DNA of 64,000 nt, from contig UQHT01000005.1 in NCBI GenBank assembly GCA_900540875.1, forward strand, positions 52,273-116,272, read 5' to 3'. The position numbers and the translations under genes are program-made. Below, in pieces: positions 16,892 through 26,344 of the stretch (position 1 is its first letter; each line of letters starts with the position of its first letter). Below the pieces are notes generated by a model. It made no database searches. It was not told the origin of the DNA and saw nothing but the letters and a program-made list of their open reading frames with translations. This DNA is from an uncultured Collinsella sp. GTDB taxonomy: Bacteria > Actinomycetota > Coriobacteriia > Coriobacteriales > Coriobacteriaceae.

Positions 16892-18025
16892 ATGGCAACA
16901 CTCTCCGAACAAGAACGTAAGCGCATCCAGCGATACTGCATTTGCCCCAAGGTTGCCGGCGCGGCGCTTGCCATGGCATTCGTGCTGCCCTTATCGATCA
17001 TTCCTTTCGAAATGGTCGACGACATCGTCTTCCATCACGAAGGCTTCCAAGAGACAGGCATGATGACCGCCTTGGTGCTCACCGCCATCGAGCTCGTTAT
17101 ATTCTGCTACTGCGCTCTCGCCCCGCGCTTTGGCATGCGTGGCAAGCAGTGGAAGGAAATGCAGCGCCGGCTCGCCGTCGAGCAGAGCGAGAAAGACCGC
17201 TCGGCACAAATCGCAGGCGTTGTTGGCACGCAGGCCGCCGCGCGTCTGCTCAAGAACAGCGACAACGAGACCGCGCGCAACCTGGGCGGCGCGGCAGAAG
17301 TCGCCGCTGCCGTAGGCGCCGTCGCCACCGCGGCAGACGTGCTTACCGAGAGCTTCGCCAACGCGAAGGCTATGGCAGAGGCCTGTGGCGTGTCTGTCCC
17401 CCGTGCAAAGAAGTGGGTCGTCGCGCTTGTGGCGCTGCCCCTCGCGATCGTATGCGGCGCCTATATCCCGCAGCTGGCGCAGGGAAACATCGAGATGCAG
17501 GGGAACGCCGCGGCCGCGGCCGAGCAGATCGCCATCGCACGCAAGGCATTAGAGCCCTCATGCGAGTACGTGTCCGCCGATGACCCCTACGAGCGATATC
17601 AAGATTACGGCTATCACGTCCGCGGTTATCTGCACGACGGCGACTCCGATACCCAAAAGACCTATACGTACATGGATTTTGACAACAAGGGAACGCTCGC
17701 GGAAGTGAGCTACGCGGCAGAGGTCGACCCCGATGCGAACCTCGAGGACAATCTCGCCCGTATCGAGCTCGACCTTGACGAGCTTTCCTCTGTCGTCCAA
17801 ACCATAGACGTCAAGACCGCAAGTCCCGAGCTCCTAGCACCGCAGAAGCTCCCTGAAGAGTTTAGGCAGGCTTTTTTGAACGGCTCGCTCTACGAGAGAA
17901 TCTCTATCAGGACGAGCGACGGCCCCGTCAAAGCGTATTACTCGTTTGATACGGAACCCGAGGACGAGTTTGACGAGTATACCCATCCAGCCATCCGCAT
18001 CACGCTGATGGGCAAAACAAGCTAG
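16892..18025 (+). CDS. Membrane protein of unknown function
   Basis: A 377-residue protein with three predicted helices: about 22-42 (AGAALAMAFVLPLSIIPF), 57-77 (MTALVLTAIELVIFCYC) and 172-192 (WVVALVALPLAIVCGAYIP). A roughly 80-residue cytoplasmic segment between the second and third is alanine-rich (GAAEVAAAVGAVATAADVL) and likely helical. The C-terminal half is acidic, probably extracytoplasmic, with beta-like repeats and no cysteine clusters. No family is recognised. It follows the DUF3592-like gene and ends next to a 31-bp palindrome. Confidence 0.65.
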   Translation: MATLSEQERKRIQRYCICPKVAGAALAMAFVLPLSIIPFEMVDDIVFHHEGFQETGMMTALVLTAIELVIFCYCALAPRFGMRGKQWKEMQRRLAVEQSEKDRSAQIAGVVGTQAAARLLKNSDNETARNLGGAAEVAAAVGAVATAADVLTESFANAKAMAEACGVSVPRAKKWVVALVALPLAIVCGAYIPQLAQGNIEMQGNAAAAAEQIAIARKALEPSCEYVSADDPYERYQDYGYHVRGYLHDGDSDTQKTYTYMDFDNKGTLAEVSYAAEVDPDANLEDNLARIELDLDELSSVVQTIDVKTASPELLAPQKLPEEFRQAFLNGSLYERISIRTSDGPVKAYYSFDTEPEDEFDEYTHPAIRITLMGKTS

Positions 18026-18038
18026 GCGCAGGAGAGAA

Positions 18039-18069
18039 ATGTGACAAAGGGGCTGTCCCTTTGTCACAT
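18039..18069. repeat. 31-bp palindrome, copy 2
   Basis: ATGTGACAAAGGGGC and its near-complement, ending CCCTTTGTCACAT. It lies between the convergent 3' ends of the hypothetical membrane protein gene and the ABC transporter gene, and its last base is part of the ABC gene stop codon (18069-18071). Confidence 0.92.
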
Positions 18070-21000
18070 TATTCGGAGCGTAGGGCTTCTACGGGGTCTT
18101 TTTTGGATGCGCTGCGGGCAGGCAGCAGGCCGGCGACGACCGTCAGCAGCACCGAAATCGCAATAAGCACCAGCGCATCCTGCACGGGCAGGCTCATCAG
18201 GTTGGGGACCTGTTTGGCCGCAAGCGCCCAGGCATTGACCGGAAAACTCACGAGCACCACGACGACGATGGCAAAGACGCCGGCAATGAGGCCCTCGATA
18301 AAGGTCTCGGCATTGAATACGTTGGCCACGTTGCGCTTTGACGCGCCGATCGCGCGCAGGATGCCAATCTCCTTTTTGCGCTCCAGTACGCTGATGTAGG
18401 TGATGATGCCGATCATGATGGAGCTCACGACCAGGCTGATGCTCACGAATGCGATGAGCACCAAGCTGATGGTGTTCACGATGTCGGTCACCGAACCCAT
18501 GATGATACCCATGTAGTCGGTGTACGAGATTGCCTGTTCATCGTGGCCGGCAGCTTTGACCTGCTTGTTGTACGCATCGATGTGATCGAGCACGCGCTCC
18601 TTGGCCTCAAAGTCGCGCGGGAAAATCTTAACCGAGATGGGGTCTGCCTCATCCGCATAGCCCAGCGTGGTCAGATTGTTATCGTAGGTGAGCTGCGACG
18701 CCTTGGCATAGCTCATCATGAGCGAACTCAGGTCCTCGGCGTCCATGTTGAAGTGGATAGCATGAGCAAAGGCACTCGCATCCACGTGCATGGCGCTCGC
18801 CAGGTTGGCAAAACTCGAAGACATCTGCGTCGCCATCTGGTCCATGAGCCCTGCCGCGCCCGCCTTGAGCTGGGACGATACCGTCGACGCTATCTGCTCG
18901 CTGATTGCCTTCATCACCTGATCCATAGCCTGCTGCAGATACGGAGCCAGTTGCTTTTGCACATAGTCGGTCATCGCCTGCCGCAGGCGCTCGGCCAGGG
19001 CATCGCCGCCGAGCGCTTTGAGCTGGGCCAGGATTTGCTGCGCCGTGGCATCACTCTCAAGATACGTCGAGAATGCGGCAGCGAGCTTTGACGCGTCCTT
19101 AAGATTATCGGGTGTCAGCGCCCTAAACTGATCAGACTGCAAAAAGCCCGTAAACAGCTGGTTGGCGAGCATTCCCACCTGCTGCATTTGCTCGGGTGTG
19201 AGTTCCAGACCGTCAAAGATGCCCGAGAAATCTGGGGTCGGTGCTTTTGCCATAATGTCGCTGAAGTCAATGCCCTTCCCAACGCCCGAAAGGTCAAGGT
19301 CCAGCCCGGACAAGTCGATACCAGAAAGGTCTATACCGCCGGCCGCACCCGAGAGCGCCGACGAATCGAGAGAGAACGCACTCTTCAGCGCCGCTTCGTC
19401 CACACTGAACATGCTGCCCAGTTCCACGCTCTGTTTGGCCTCGCCTTGCAGTTCATCGAAAGACTTGCCCGTAAAGACATCCGTCTCGGGGTGGGCAAGC
19501 TGCTCCTGCACGATTTGCAAATCGGCAGCACGCTCCATAAGCTGGCGAGTCAGCGCATGCGTATAGGCAATGCCCGGGGACAATGCGCTCGCGTTTGCCG
19601 CCTCGTTGGGTCGCACCACGCCCACAATGCGCACGTCAATACCGTCGGCAACCTTGGCCGCCATAAAGTCGGCATCGCCAGACATGTCAGTCCACATGCC
19701 GGTCTCTTCGTTTTTGCGATAGGCATCGGACGGCGACAGCACCTTAAACGTCGTGGACAGCGCATCGTCGTAGGTAAAGTCGGTGCCGGCCTTGGGCGTC
19801 TCGACCTTGCCGTCGGCCGTCATGGCACTGTTAACCAGGTCGTTAAACTCATCGATATCCAGCGCACCGATGCTATAGAGGGTGTAATCGCCCACCGTGC
19901 CGCGGCTCGAAAGCACCATCACGGCCTCGTTGGCAGACGTAGGCCAATGGCCGGCAACGACATCGTACTGGCTGTCGAGCAGGCTCTGGTCGTCAATCAT
20001 CTCGTTAAAGACCGAGGTCCCCATGGAATCCATGCTCACCGTTGCCGCCGAACTTGCGCCGCCGCTCATGGCCTCGGTCATGGCGTTGGGCACCAGCCGG
20101 ACAGGCTTCTCATCGCCCTTGCCGGCACGATAGACAACCGGCGATACGCCGTAGCCGTACTGAATGGCGTTGACCTCTTTATCGATGCCGTCGCCACCGG
20201 CATCGAGCCATGCCTTAAAGCTCGTCATGTCGTTGGACTTAACGCTTGCGAACATGTCTTTTACGGCCGTGACCACAGGGATCTTATCGGTTCCCTTATC
20301 TTTGCCACCGGTGGCGTCGGATGAATCCTCGCCCTCGGACACCTCATCATCCGTAGCCCCATGCCCGCCCATCATGGACGACAGGTCATAATCTTGTTTG
20401 GAAATCGTCAGCGGGTAGCTCGAGAGCGTGTCCTCCTCGACCTTTTTGATGTAGTCGTTTACGCCGTTGGAGAGCGCCAGAATCGCCGCAATGCCGATAA
20501 TGCCAATCGAACCTGCAAAGGCCGTCATGGCCGTGCGGCCCTTCTTGGTCATGAGATTTCGGGCAGAAAGCCCAAGCGCCGTCACAAAGCTCATCGAGGT
20601 TTTGCGCGTGGGCTTGGCCTCGCGACGCGCGGCCTCGGCAGCATCAAAGGGATCTGAATCGTCGGTGACCTTGCCGTCCGCCAGGTTGACAATGCGCGTG
20701 GCGTACTTGTACGCCAGCTCGGGATTGTGCGTGACCATGATGACCAGACGGTCGCGCGCAACGTCCTTGAGCAAATCCATGACCTGGACGGACGTCGTTG
20801 AATCCAAGGCGCCGGTCGGCTCGTCAGCCAGCACAATCTCGGGGTCATTGATCAGGGCGCGGGCAATGGCCACGCGCTGCATCTGCCCGCCCGAAAGCTG
20901 GCTCGGGCGCTTGTCAACGTGCTCGCCCAGACCGACTGCCTCGAGCGCCTTGCGCGCACGTTGGCGGCGCTCGGCATGCCCCACGCCCGTGAGCGTAAGC

Positions 21001-21329
21001 GCCAACTCCACGTTTTCCAAAATGCTCTGATGCGGAATGAGGTTATAGCTCTGGAACACAAAGCCGATGCGATTATTGCGATAGGCATCCCAATCGCGGT
21101 CGTTGAAGTCCTTGGTCGAGATGCCGTCGATCAGCAGATCGCCCGAATCGAAATGATCGAGTCCACCGATGACGTTGAGCATCGTAGTTTTACCCGAACC
21201 CGAGGGACCCAGAATGGCTACGAACTCGTTATCGCGAAAAGACAGGCTTACGCTGTCGAGCGCTACCTGCGTAAACGACTGCGTAACGTACCTTTTGCAA
21301 ATATCTCTGAGATCCAGCATGGACGGCAA
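18069..21329 (-). CDS. ABC transporter, fused ATPase and MacB/FtsX-type permease
   Basis: A 1,086-residue half-transporter. Residues 1-230 are a LolD/MacB-type ATPase: Walker A GPSGSGKTTM, signature LSGGQMQRVAIARAL, Walker B IVLADEPTGALD. A TM helix near 265-290 (MTAFAGSIGIIGIAAILAL) leads into a very large extracytoplasmic domain of about 600 residues, part of it helical/coiled coil. A C-terminal FtsX domain with three TM helices (IVNTISLVLIAFVSISLVV and two more) closes the protein. Such proteins act as mechanotransmitters that extrude peptides or lipoproteins, or regulate cell-wall enzymes, rather than importing solutes. No periplasmic adaptor or two-component gene is adjacent. Confidence 0.9.
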   Translation of the reverse strand: MPSMLDLRDICKRYVTQSFTQVALDSVSLSFRDNEFVAILGPSGSGKTTMLNVIGGLDHFDSGDLLIDGISTKDFNDRDWDAYRNNRIGFVFQSYNLIPHQSILENVELALTLTGVGHAERRQRARKALEAVGLGEHVDKRPSQLSGGQMQRVAIARALINDPEIVLADEPTGALDSTTSVQVMDLLKDVARDRLVIMVTHNPELAYKYATRIVNLADGKVTDDSDPFDAAEAARREAKPTRKTSMSFVTALGLSARNLMTKKGRTAMTAFAGSIGIIGIAAILALSNGVNDYIKKVEEDTLSSYPLTISKQDYDLSSMMGGHGATDDEVSEGEDSSDATGGKDKGTDKIPVVTAVKDMFASVKSNDMTSFKAWLDAGGDGIDKEVNAIQYGYGVSPVVYRAGKGDEKPVRLVPNAMTEAMSGGASSAATVSMDSMGTSVFNEMIDDQSLLDSQYDVVAGHWPTSANEAVMVLSSRGTVGDYTLYSIGALDIDEFNDLVNSAMTADGKVETPKAGTDFTYDDALSTTFKVLSPSDAYRKNEETGMWTDMSGDADFMAAKVADGIDVRIVGVVRPNEAANASALSPGIAYTHALTRQLMERAADLQIVQEQLAHPETDVFTGKSFDELQGEAKQSVELGSMFSVDEAALKSAFSLDSSALSGAAGGIDLSGIDLSGLDLDLSGVGKGIDFSDIMAKAPTPDFSGIFDGLELTPEQMQQVGMLANQLFTGFLQSDQFRALTPDNLKDASKLAAAFSTYLESDATAQQILAQLKALGGDALAERLRQAMTDYVQKQLAPYLQQAMDQVMKAISEQIASTVSSQLKAGAAGLMDQMATQMSSSFANLASAMHVDASAFAHAIHFNMDAEDLSSLMMSYAKASQLTYDNNLTTLGYADEADPISVKIFPRDFEAKERVLDHIDAYNKQVKAAGHDEQAISYTDYMGIIMGSVTDIVNTISLVLIAFVSISLVVSSIMIGIITYISVLERKKEIGILRAIGASKRNVANVFNAETFIEGLIAGVFAIVVVVLVSFPVNAWALAAKQVPNLMSLPVQDALVLIAISVLLTVVAGLLPARSASKKDPVEALRSE

Positions 21330-21447
21330 CCTCTCTCGCGCGGGCGCGCTCGCCCGCTCCCCCGCCGTTCACGTTCGGCGCGCTTGTCCTACTCTATCCT
21401 CATTTTTGGCCGATACCAGTGAGGAATGTAACGAACCGCGCCAAAAA

Positions 21448-21530
21448 ACGAACGGGACAGCACGCCGCATGGCGCACCATCCCGCATATAACATCCCCGA
21501 TGTGACAAAGAGGCTGTCACTTTGTCACAT
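21448..21530. repeat. Composite repeat: GC-rich hairpin plus 31-bp palindrome (copy 3)
   Basis: A hairpin segment beginning CGAACGGGACAGCACGCC (about 21448-21484) is followed 15 bases later by a 31-bp palindrome (21500-21530, arms ATGTGACAAAGAGGC and TGTCACTTTGTCACAT). The same two-part arrangement recurs at 28393-28474. It lies in the 212-base gap between two minus-strand genes, 12 bases past the CoA-disulfide reductase stop. Confidence 0.85.
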
Positions 21531-21541
21531 TCCAATGCGCG

Positions 21542-23233
21542 CTACTTTTCGAGCCCGCACGGCATAACGTTAGCGCTGCCGCGGCGAGCCTCAGTCACGG
21601 CTGCAAAGAAGCGATAGCCGCCCGAGAAGTTAAAGCACTCAAAGCCATGCTGCGCCAAAATGCGGCAAGCAATGTAGCTGCGAATGCCGCTCTGGCAAAT
21701 TACGTAGACCGGCTTGGCCCGGTCGAGCTCGCCCAGGCGATTGCGCAGATCATCGACGGGAATGTTTACGAAACCATCGATATGCCCGCGCTCATACTCC
21801 CCTTCCGTACGAACATCGAGCAGCTGCACGCTGCCATCGCGTGGCAAGTTGGGCTCATCCTCCCAATGCCACTGCGCCAGTATGCCGCGATTGAGGTTCT
21901 CGATCATAAAGCCCGCCATATTGACGGGATCCTTCGCCGATGAGTACGGCGGCGCGTATGCTAGGTCCAAATCCTTAAGCCTATCGCCGCGCATGCCTGC
22001 CTGGATGGCAGTCGCCAGAACGTCGATACACTTGTCCACACCATCGATGCCCACGATTTGCGCACCCAGCAGGCGCAATCCCTGCTTCTCGAAGACAACC
22101 TTCATGGTCATGGGCGTTGCACCCGGATAATAACCCGCATGCGAACCGGGCGACAGGACCACGCTGTCGCAGTCAATTCCCGCCGCGTGTGCTGCCTTTT
22201 CGGATAGTCCCGTGCTTGCCGCCGTCAAGTCGAATACCTTGATAATCGATGAGCCCAACGATCCGCGGTAGCAGCTGTCCATGCCGGCTATGACATCGGC
22301 AACGACACGCCCCTGCTTGTTGGCGGGGCCGGCGAGCGAAATGACCGCGTCCTCGCCGGTCACCTGATGCGTGACCTGCGCGGCATCGCCCACGGCATAC
22401 ACGTCGGCAGCAGAGGTCTCCATGCGGTCGTTGACCACAATAGCCCCCTTGATGCCCAGTTCGAGCCCCGCCTCTTGCGCCAGATGGCTCTCAGGTGCCA
22501 CGCCAATGGCAAGCAGCACCATATCGGCTCCGATAGGGTCATCGCCCGCAACATGGGTGACAACGCGGCCATCAACTTCCTCAAAACCTGTCACATCGGC
22601 CTTGAGGCGCAGATCAATACCGTGCTCACGCACCTCGGTATGCAAAAGGGTCGCCATGTCGTAATCCAGGTTGTTCATAAGCTGGACGGGACGCTGCAGA
22701 AGGGTCACCTGGAGCCCTAGCTCGCACAGATTCTCCGCCGTCTCGACGCCAATGAAGCCGCCGCCGATCACGACGGCACTGCTCGGTCGCCGCTCTCGAA
22801 CATAGCTGTGAATACGCAGCGTGTCCTCAACGGTGCGTAGGCTAAAGATTTTATCCGAGTCGATGCCCGGCAACGCAGGGCGAATCGGCTTTGCACCCGG
22901 CGACAGGATGAGCTTGTCATACGTCTCGACAAATTCCTCGCCCGTCAGCATATTGCGAACCTCGACCGTATGCGAATCGGGATGGATGGCAAACACCTCG
23001 CGACTCGTCTTGACCGCAATGCGAAAGCGATCCCAAAAGCCCTTGGGAGACTGCAGCGTCAATGCACTCTCTTCTTCTATCACGCCGCCAATGTAGTACG
23101 GAAGCCCACAGTTGGCATACGATACAAAACCCGTGCGCTCAAAGATGACAATTTGGGCCTGCTCGTCGAGCCTGCGCAAACGTGCCGCCGCCGATGCGCC
23201 GCCCGCGACGCCTCCAACGATAACCACCTTCAT
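21542..23233 (-). CDS. CoA-disulfide reductase-like flavoprotein with C-terminal rhodanese domain
   Basis: A 563-residue protein. Residues 1-445 are a pyridine nucleotide-disulfide oxidoreductase: FAD loop VIVGGVAGGASAAARLRR, single active-site Cys42 in SYANCGLPYYIGG, NAD(P) loop VVIGGGFIGVETAENL, and second FAD motif VYAVGDAAQ. Residues about 465-555 form a rhodanese domain with catalytic Cys in VYVICQSGIRS. This is the CoADR-RHD architecture, linked in other bacteria to reduction of CoA-disulfide or persulfides and to sulfane-sulfur handling. The next gene, a separate rhodanese, starts upstream on the same strand, and a Crp/Fnr regulator precedes both. Together they suggest a sulfur-stress module. 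Confidence 0.9.
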   Translation of the reverse strand: MKVVIVGGVAGGASAAARLRRLDEQAQIVIFERTGFVSYANCGLPYYIGGVIEEESALTLQSPKGFWDRFRIAVKTSREVFAIHPDSHTVEVRNMLTGEEFVETYDKLILSPGAKPIRPALPGIDSDKIFSLRTVEDTLRIHSYVRERRPSSAVVIGGGFIGVETAENLCELGLQVTLLQRPVQLMNNLDYDMATLLHTEVREHGIDLRLKADVTGFEEVDGRVVTHVAGDDPIGADMVLLAIGVAPESHLAQEAGLELGIKGAIVVNDRMETSAADVYAVGDAAQVTHQVTGEDAVISLAGPANKQGRVVADVIAGMDSCYRGSLGSSIIKVFDLTAASTGLSEKAAHAAGIDCDSVVLSPGSHAGYYPGATPMTMKVVFEKQGLRLLGAQIVGIDGVDKCIDVLATAIQAGMRGDRLKDLDLAYAPPYSSAKDPVNMAGFMIENLNRGILAQWHWEDEPNLPRDGSVQLLDVRTEGEYERGHIDGFVNIPVDDLRNRLGELDRAKPVYVICQSGIRSYIACRILAQHGFECFNFSGGYRFFAAVTEARRGSANVMPCGLEK

Positions 23234-23235
23234 AG

Positions 23236-23556
23236 CTAACTCACCACCTTTCCCGTATAGCCGCTTATGCCGCCGATATTCTTGACACTGCCATACCCAG
23301 AACGCTTAAGAAAACTCACAGCTTGGTTGCTTCGCGCACCGCTCAGGCAATGCACGAAAAGCTGCGTGCCCTTGTCTGGATACAGCTCAAGCACCTGGTT
23401 GATACGATCGAGCGGAACGTTGACGCTGCCCGGAATGTGGCCCTGTCCATACTCGTCAGCACTCCTCACGTCGAGCAGCACCGCCCCCTTAGAAGCCTTC
23501 CATTCCTGGACGCCCACATTCATGTCCGGTCCTGCAAACAAATCAAACAATCCCAT
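23236..23556 (-). CDS. Rhodanese-like sulfurtransferase domain protein
   Basis: A 106-residue single-domain rhodanese. ATG 23556 is preferred: AAAGGAG lies seven bases upstream and the longer frame has no ribosome site. The catalytic loop is VHCLSGARSNQA with the active cysteine; the domain also shows LLDVRSADEYGQGHIPGSVN. It sits two bases upstream of the CoADR-rhodanese gene, so the two are translated together. It probably passes sulfane sulfur to or from the flavoprotein. Confidence 0.88.
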   Translation of the reverse strand: MGLFDLFAGPDMNVGVQEWKASKGAVLLDVRSADEYGQGHIPGSVNVPLDRINQVLELYPDKGTQLFVHCLSGARSNQAVSFLKRSGYGSVKNIGGISGYTGKVVS

Positions 23557-23675
23557 AGCGCACTCCTTTGCTGGTTGCTTTGGGCAAGTATGCCAAGGCA
23601 CTGCGGTCGCGTTCTGTGACCAAGTCACCAAACGGAAAATATGTTGCCGACGGCAGATACAGCTGCGCGGTAGGT

Positions 23676-24335
23676 CTAGACCAACCGTGCCAACCCATCT
23701 ACATCACGCACGATAATCCGTCCGCGCCTAACCTCGATGAGCCCGTCCTGCGCAAGACGGCTCAGAGCGCGCGTCACCGCTTCGCGCGCAGAGTTGATGT
23801 CGCGTGCAAGCTCGTCTTGCGTTACGGCAACTTCTGCTGTGCCCGCAACTCGGCAATGCTCGAGCACGTAGCTGGCGACGCGCTGATCGAGACGCTTAAA
23901 GAGCATCTGCTGCAGCACGCATACCACCTGGGAGTAGCGCTTCACCTCAACCTGGAGCATAAAGGCCTTAACGTAGACATTATCGCGGGCGAGCTGGACG
24001 CACACGCTCGCAGGCACCACCAAAAGCGATGACCTGCGTGCTGTAACCACCATGGTGTCAAATGAAATCTGCTCGATAACGCACGAGGCCGTGGTGACAC
24101 AGCACTCTCCGCAGCCAACCCTAAACAGCGTGACCTCCTTGCCTTCCTCGGAAAGCAGGCTCACGCGAATGTCACCTTCGATAATAAAGATAATGCCGGT
24201 GCAAGAATTTCCGCTGCTACCGATTATCTGCCCGGCATCAAAGGATCGCAGCGACGAGCGCTCTGCCACGAGCGTCTGCTCATCGGATGTAAGTTGTCCC
24301 CAAAACGGCAACCGCTCGACCATGCTGCCGACCAT
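23676..24335 (-). CDS. Crp/Fnr-family transcriptional regulator
   Basis: A 219-residue regulator. ATG 24335 is preferred because GAAAGGGGGCGG lies just before it; ATG 24362 is an alternative. Residues about 10-120 form a cyclic-nucleotide-binding-like beta roll (GIIFIIEGDIRVSLLSEEGKE, then LFRVGCGECC). The C terminus is an HTH_Crp domain (VTQDELARDINSAREAVTRAL). Cysteines in the sensor (GCGECCVTTASC) could bind a redox ligand or iron-sulfur cluster, though the FNR N-terminal cysteine set is not present. It lies directly upstream of the rhodanese and CoADR genes and is probably their regulator. Confidence 0.88.
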   Translation of the reverse strand: MVGSMVERLPFWGQLTSDEQTLVAERSSLRSFDAGQIIGSSGNSCTGIIFIIEGDIRVSLLSEEGKEVTLFRVGCGECCVTTASCVIEQISFDTMVVTARRSSLLVVPASVCVQLARDNVYVKAFMLQVEVKRYSQVVCVLQQMLFKRLDQRVASYVLEHCRVAGTAEVAVTQDELARDINSAREAVTRALSRLAQDGLIEVRRGRIIVRDVDGLARLV

Positions 24336-24387
24336 AGCCGCCCCCTTTCGACGTATACCCATGATGCTACCCCGAAGCAGAAAAAAA

Positions 24388-24409
24388 GAGTCGCTGTTTC
24401 CAGCGACTC
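24388..24409 (-). terminator. Intrinsic terminator of the TlpA/4Fe-4S operon
   Basis: A perfect 9-bp stem (GAGTCGCTG 24388-24396, CAGCGACTC 24401-24409) with a TTTC loop; on the minus strand it is followed by seven T residues (24387-24381). It lies 26 bases past the TlpA gene stop. Confidence 0.92.
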
Positions 24410-24434
24410 CCCTTCAGTTGCCTGTCCCACGAAT

Positions 24435-25397
24435 CTACTGTTCGCTCTTCGCGAGTGCTTGATCGATCAGTTTATTGAGCGCCTCGCGCTGCTCAGCGGA
24501 GTTGATGCCGCCCATGATCGGCTCTCCCACAATGTTACCGTTCTGGTCGATCACGTACGTGGTCGGGAACGAGTACAGGTTGGAGGTGAACTTGCCGGCC
24601 TCGCTATCCGACTTGAACCAGATGTTCTTGTACGTCACGCCCTTCTTGGAAAGTACGTCCTTGGCGTCTGCCACCTCGTCTTTGTTGCCATCGAGCGTAA
24701 AGGAATTAACGCCCACGACCTGGCCGCCCTTCTCGGCAAGCTCCTTGTTGAGCTTCTCCAGATCGCCCAGCTCTCCCACGCACGGCTTGCAGGTGGTAAA
24801 CCAGAAGTTCATGACGGTGACCTTGTTCTTGGAGAACAACTCGTCGCTGTTTACATCGTTGCCGTCCAAGTCCTTGCCCTTAAAGCTGGGGAACTTCGTC
24901 TCCCCGCTCTCGCCGTTGGTCATGCCTGCGGTCGAGGCATCGACGCTCTCTCCCTCGCCGGGCGTGCTGCCACATCCGGGAAACTCCTTCTCCAGCGCCA
25001 TGAGCTTATCCTCGATCTCCTTGACCTGCTGCGCGCCGGCCTTAAGCGTCTTGAGCTCGTCAGCCGTAAACTGATCCTTGGCGCCCTCGATGGTATCAAG
25101 CAAAAAGTCGCCGTAGTTCTTGCCGTCCTCAATCATGGGAGTGTCTTTGTTGGCCGCAAGAAACACCTTTTCCCATAGGGCGTTATCGCTCGCAAAGATC
25201 TCGTTTTCCTTTTGCAGCAGCTGCTGGTACAGCTCGGCCGCCTCCTCGGCGCTCGACGGCTTTTGTGCCACAAGCTCGGCGATTTGCGTATCGCCGCTCG
25301 TGGCATCCTTTGCGTCGCCCTTGGGGGCAGAGCACGCTGCGAGAGTCAGCGCCAGCACGGGCAGCATCAACAAGGCCGCAATTTTTGACAGTTTCAT
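24435..25397 (-). CDS. TlpA-family thioredoxin-fold lipoprotein
   Basis: A 320-residue exported protein. The signal peptide ends in lipobox LALTLAACSAP with Cys22 as lipidation site. About 150 helical, charged residues follow (DTQIAELVAQKPSSAEEAAEL). A TlpA/ResA-like domain starts near residue 185, with the redox motif FTTCKPCVGELGDLEKL and the cis-Pro segment SFPTTYVIDQNGNIVG. It probably catalyses thiol-disulfide exchange outside the membrane. It is the last gene of an operon with a 4Fe-4S membrane protein and a 48-residue CXXC protein, which could supply electrons. Confidence 0.9.
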   Translation of the reverse strand: MKLSKIAALLMLPVLALTLAACSAPKGDAKDATSGDTQIAELVAQKPSSAEEAAELYQQLLQKENEIFASDNALWEKVFLAANKDTPMIEDGKNYGDFLLDTIEGAKDQFTADELKTLKAGAQQVKEIEDKLMALEKEFPGCGSTPGEGESVDASTAGMTNGESGETKFPSFKGKDLDGNDVNSDELFSKNKVTVMNFWFTTCKPCVGELGDLEKLNKELAEKGGQVVGVNSFTLDGNKDEVADAKDVLSKKGVTYKNIWFKSDSEAGKFTSNLYSFPTTYVIDQNGNIVGEPIMGGINSAEQREALNKLIDQALAKSEQ

Positions 25398-25432
25398 GGT
25401 TCCTCCGTTTATATCGAAGCTTATATAGATAC

Positions 25433-26344
25433 CTATTTGTTTTCGCAGGCTTGCGCGGGCTGCGCGGGTTTGTCGCCCGTCACACCCAGCCCGTAGCGAA
25501 AGCTAATGGCATCGACGGGGCATGCGCCCACGCATTTGCCGCAACGAATGCACTCGGCATGGTTGGGCGTACGCGTAACGTCCACGTCCATCTGACACAC
25601 TTTGGCGCACTTACCGCACGAGACGCATTTGCACTGGTCAACCTGAATCCCCAGCAACGACACCTTGTTCATGAGTGCATAAAACGCACCGAGGGGGCAA
25701 ATCCATTTACAGAAGGGGCGGTAGAACAGCACGCTCAGCACCGCAACCACAATGAGGATCGCGAGCTTCCAGGTAAAGAGCTTTCCCAGCGCGGAGCGGA
25801 TTCCCACGTTCATGATGGACAGCGGAATCGCGCCCTCGAGCACACCCTGCGGGCAGATGTACTTGCAAAAGAACGGGTCGCCCATGCCCACATCGTTGAC
25901 TACCAGAACGGGCAGTAGCACCACGGCAAACAGCAGCACGGCGTACTTGATGTACGTGAGCGGCTTGAGCTTTTTCGTCGAGAGCTTTTTGCCGGGAATC
26001 TTATGCAGAAGCTCTTGCAGCCATCCAAACGGGCATAAAAAGCCGCATACAAAACGTCCCAGCAGCACGCCGATCAGGATGAGTGTTCCGGTGACGTAAT
26101 ACGAAAAGCTGAACTTAGACGAGCCCACCACCGACTGAAACGACCCGATGGGGCACGCACCTGAGGCCGCCGGACACGAGTAGCAGTTGAGCCCCGGCAC
26201 GCAGACGGCTTTGCCCGCCCCCTGGTAGATGCCTCCCTTGGCAAAATTAGGCAGGTGAATGTTGGTCGCAAGCGTTGCCGCCGCCTGAATCAATCCGCGA
26301 AATCTCGCCAAAAGATGCGATACGGTATTTTTTCTTTTAACCAA
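25433..26344 (-). CDS. NapH/YccM-like 4Fe-4S membrane protein
   Basis: About 303 residues if the TTG at 26342-26344 is used. It has TTGGAG upstream and overlaps the stop of the small upstream gene by eight bases; no ATG fits. Transmembrane helices carry cysteine motifs FVCGFLCPFGW, FFCKYICPQG and FCKWICPLGAFY. The C terminus has two ferredoxin-type 4Fe-4S sites: CKCVSCGKCAKVC and CIRCGKCVGACPVDA. This is the NapH/NosR-like plan, which moves electrons across or along the membrane. Next in the operon is a TlpA lipoprotein, so reducing power for extracytoplasmic thiol chemistry is a plausible role. Confidence 0.88.
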   Translation of the reverse strand: MVKRKNTVSHLLARFRGLIQAAATLATNIHLPNFAKGGIYQGAGKAVCVPGLNCYSCPAASGACPIGSFQSVVGSSKFSFSYYVTGTLILIGVLLGRFVCGFLCPFGWLQELLHKIPGKKLSTKKLKPLTYIKYAVLLFAVVLLPVLVVNDVGMGDPFFCKYICPQGVLEGAIPLSIMNVGIRSALGKLFTWKLAILIVVAVLSVLFYRPFCKWICPLGAFYALMNKVSLLGIQVDQCKCVSCGKCAKVCQMDVDVTRTPNHAECIRCGKCVGACPVDAISFRYGLGVTGDKPAQPAQACENK

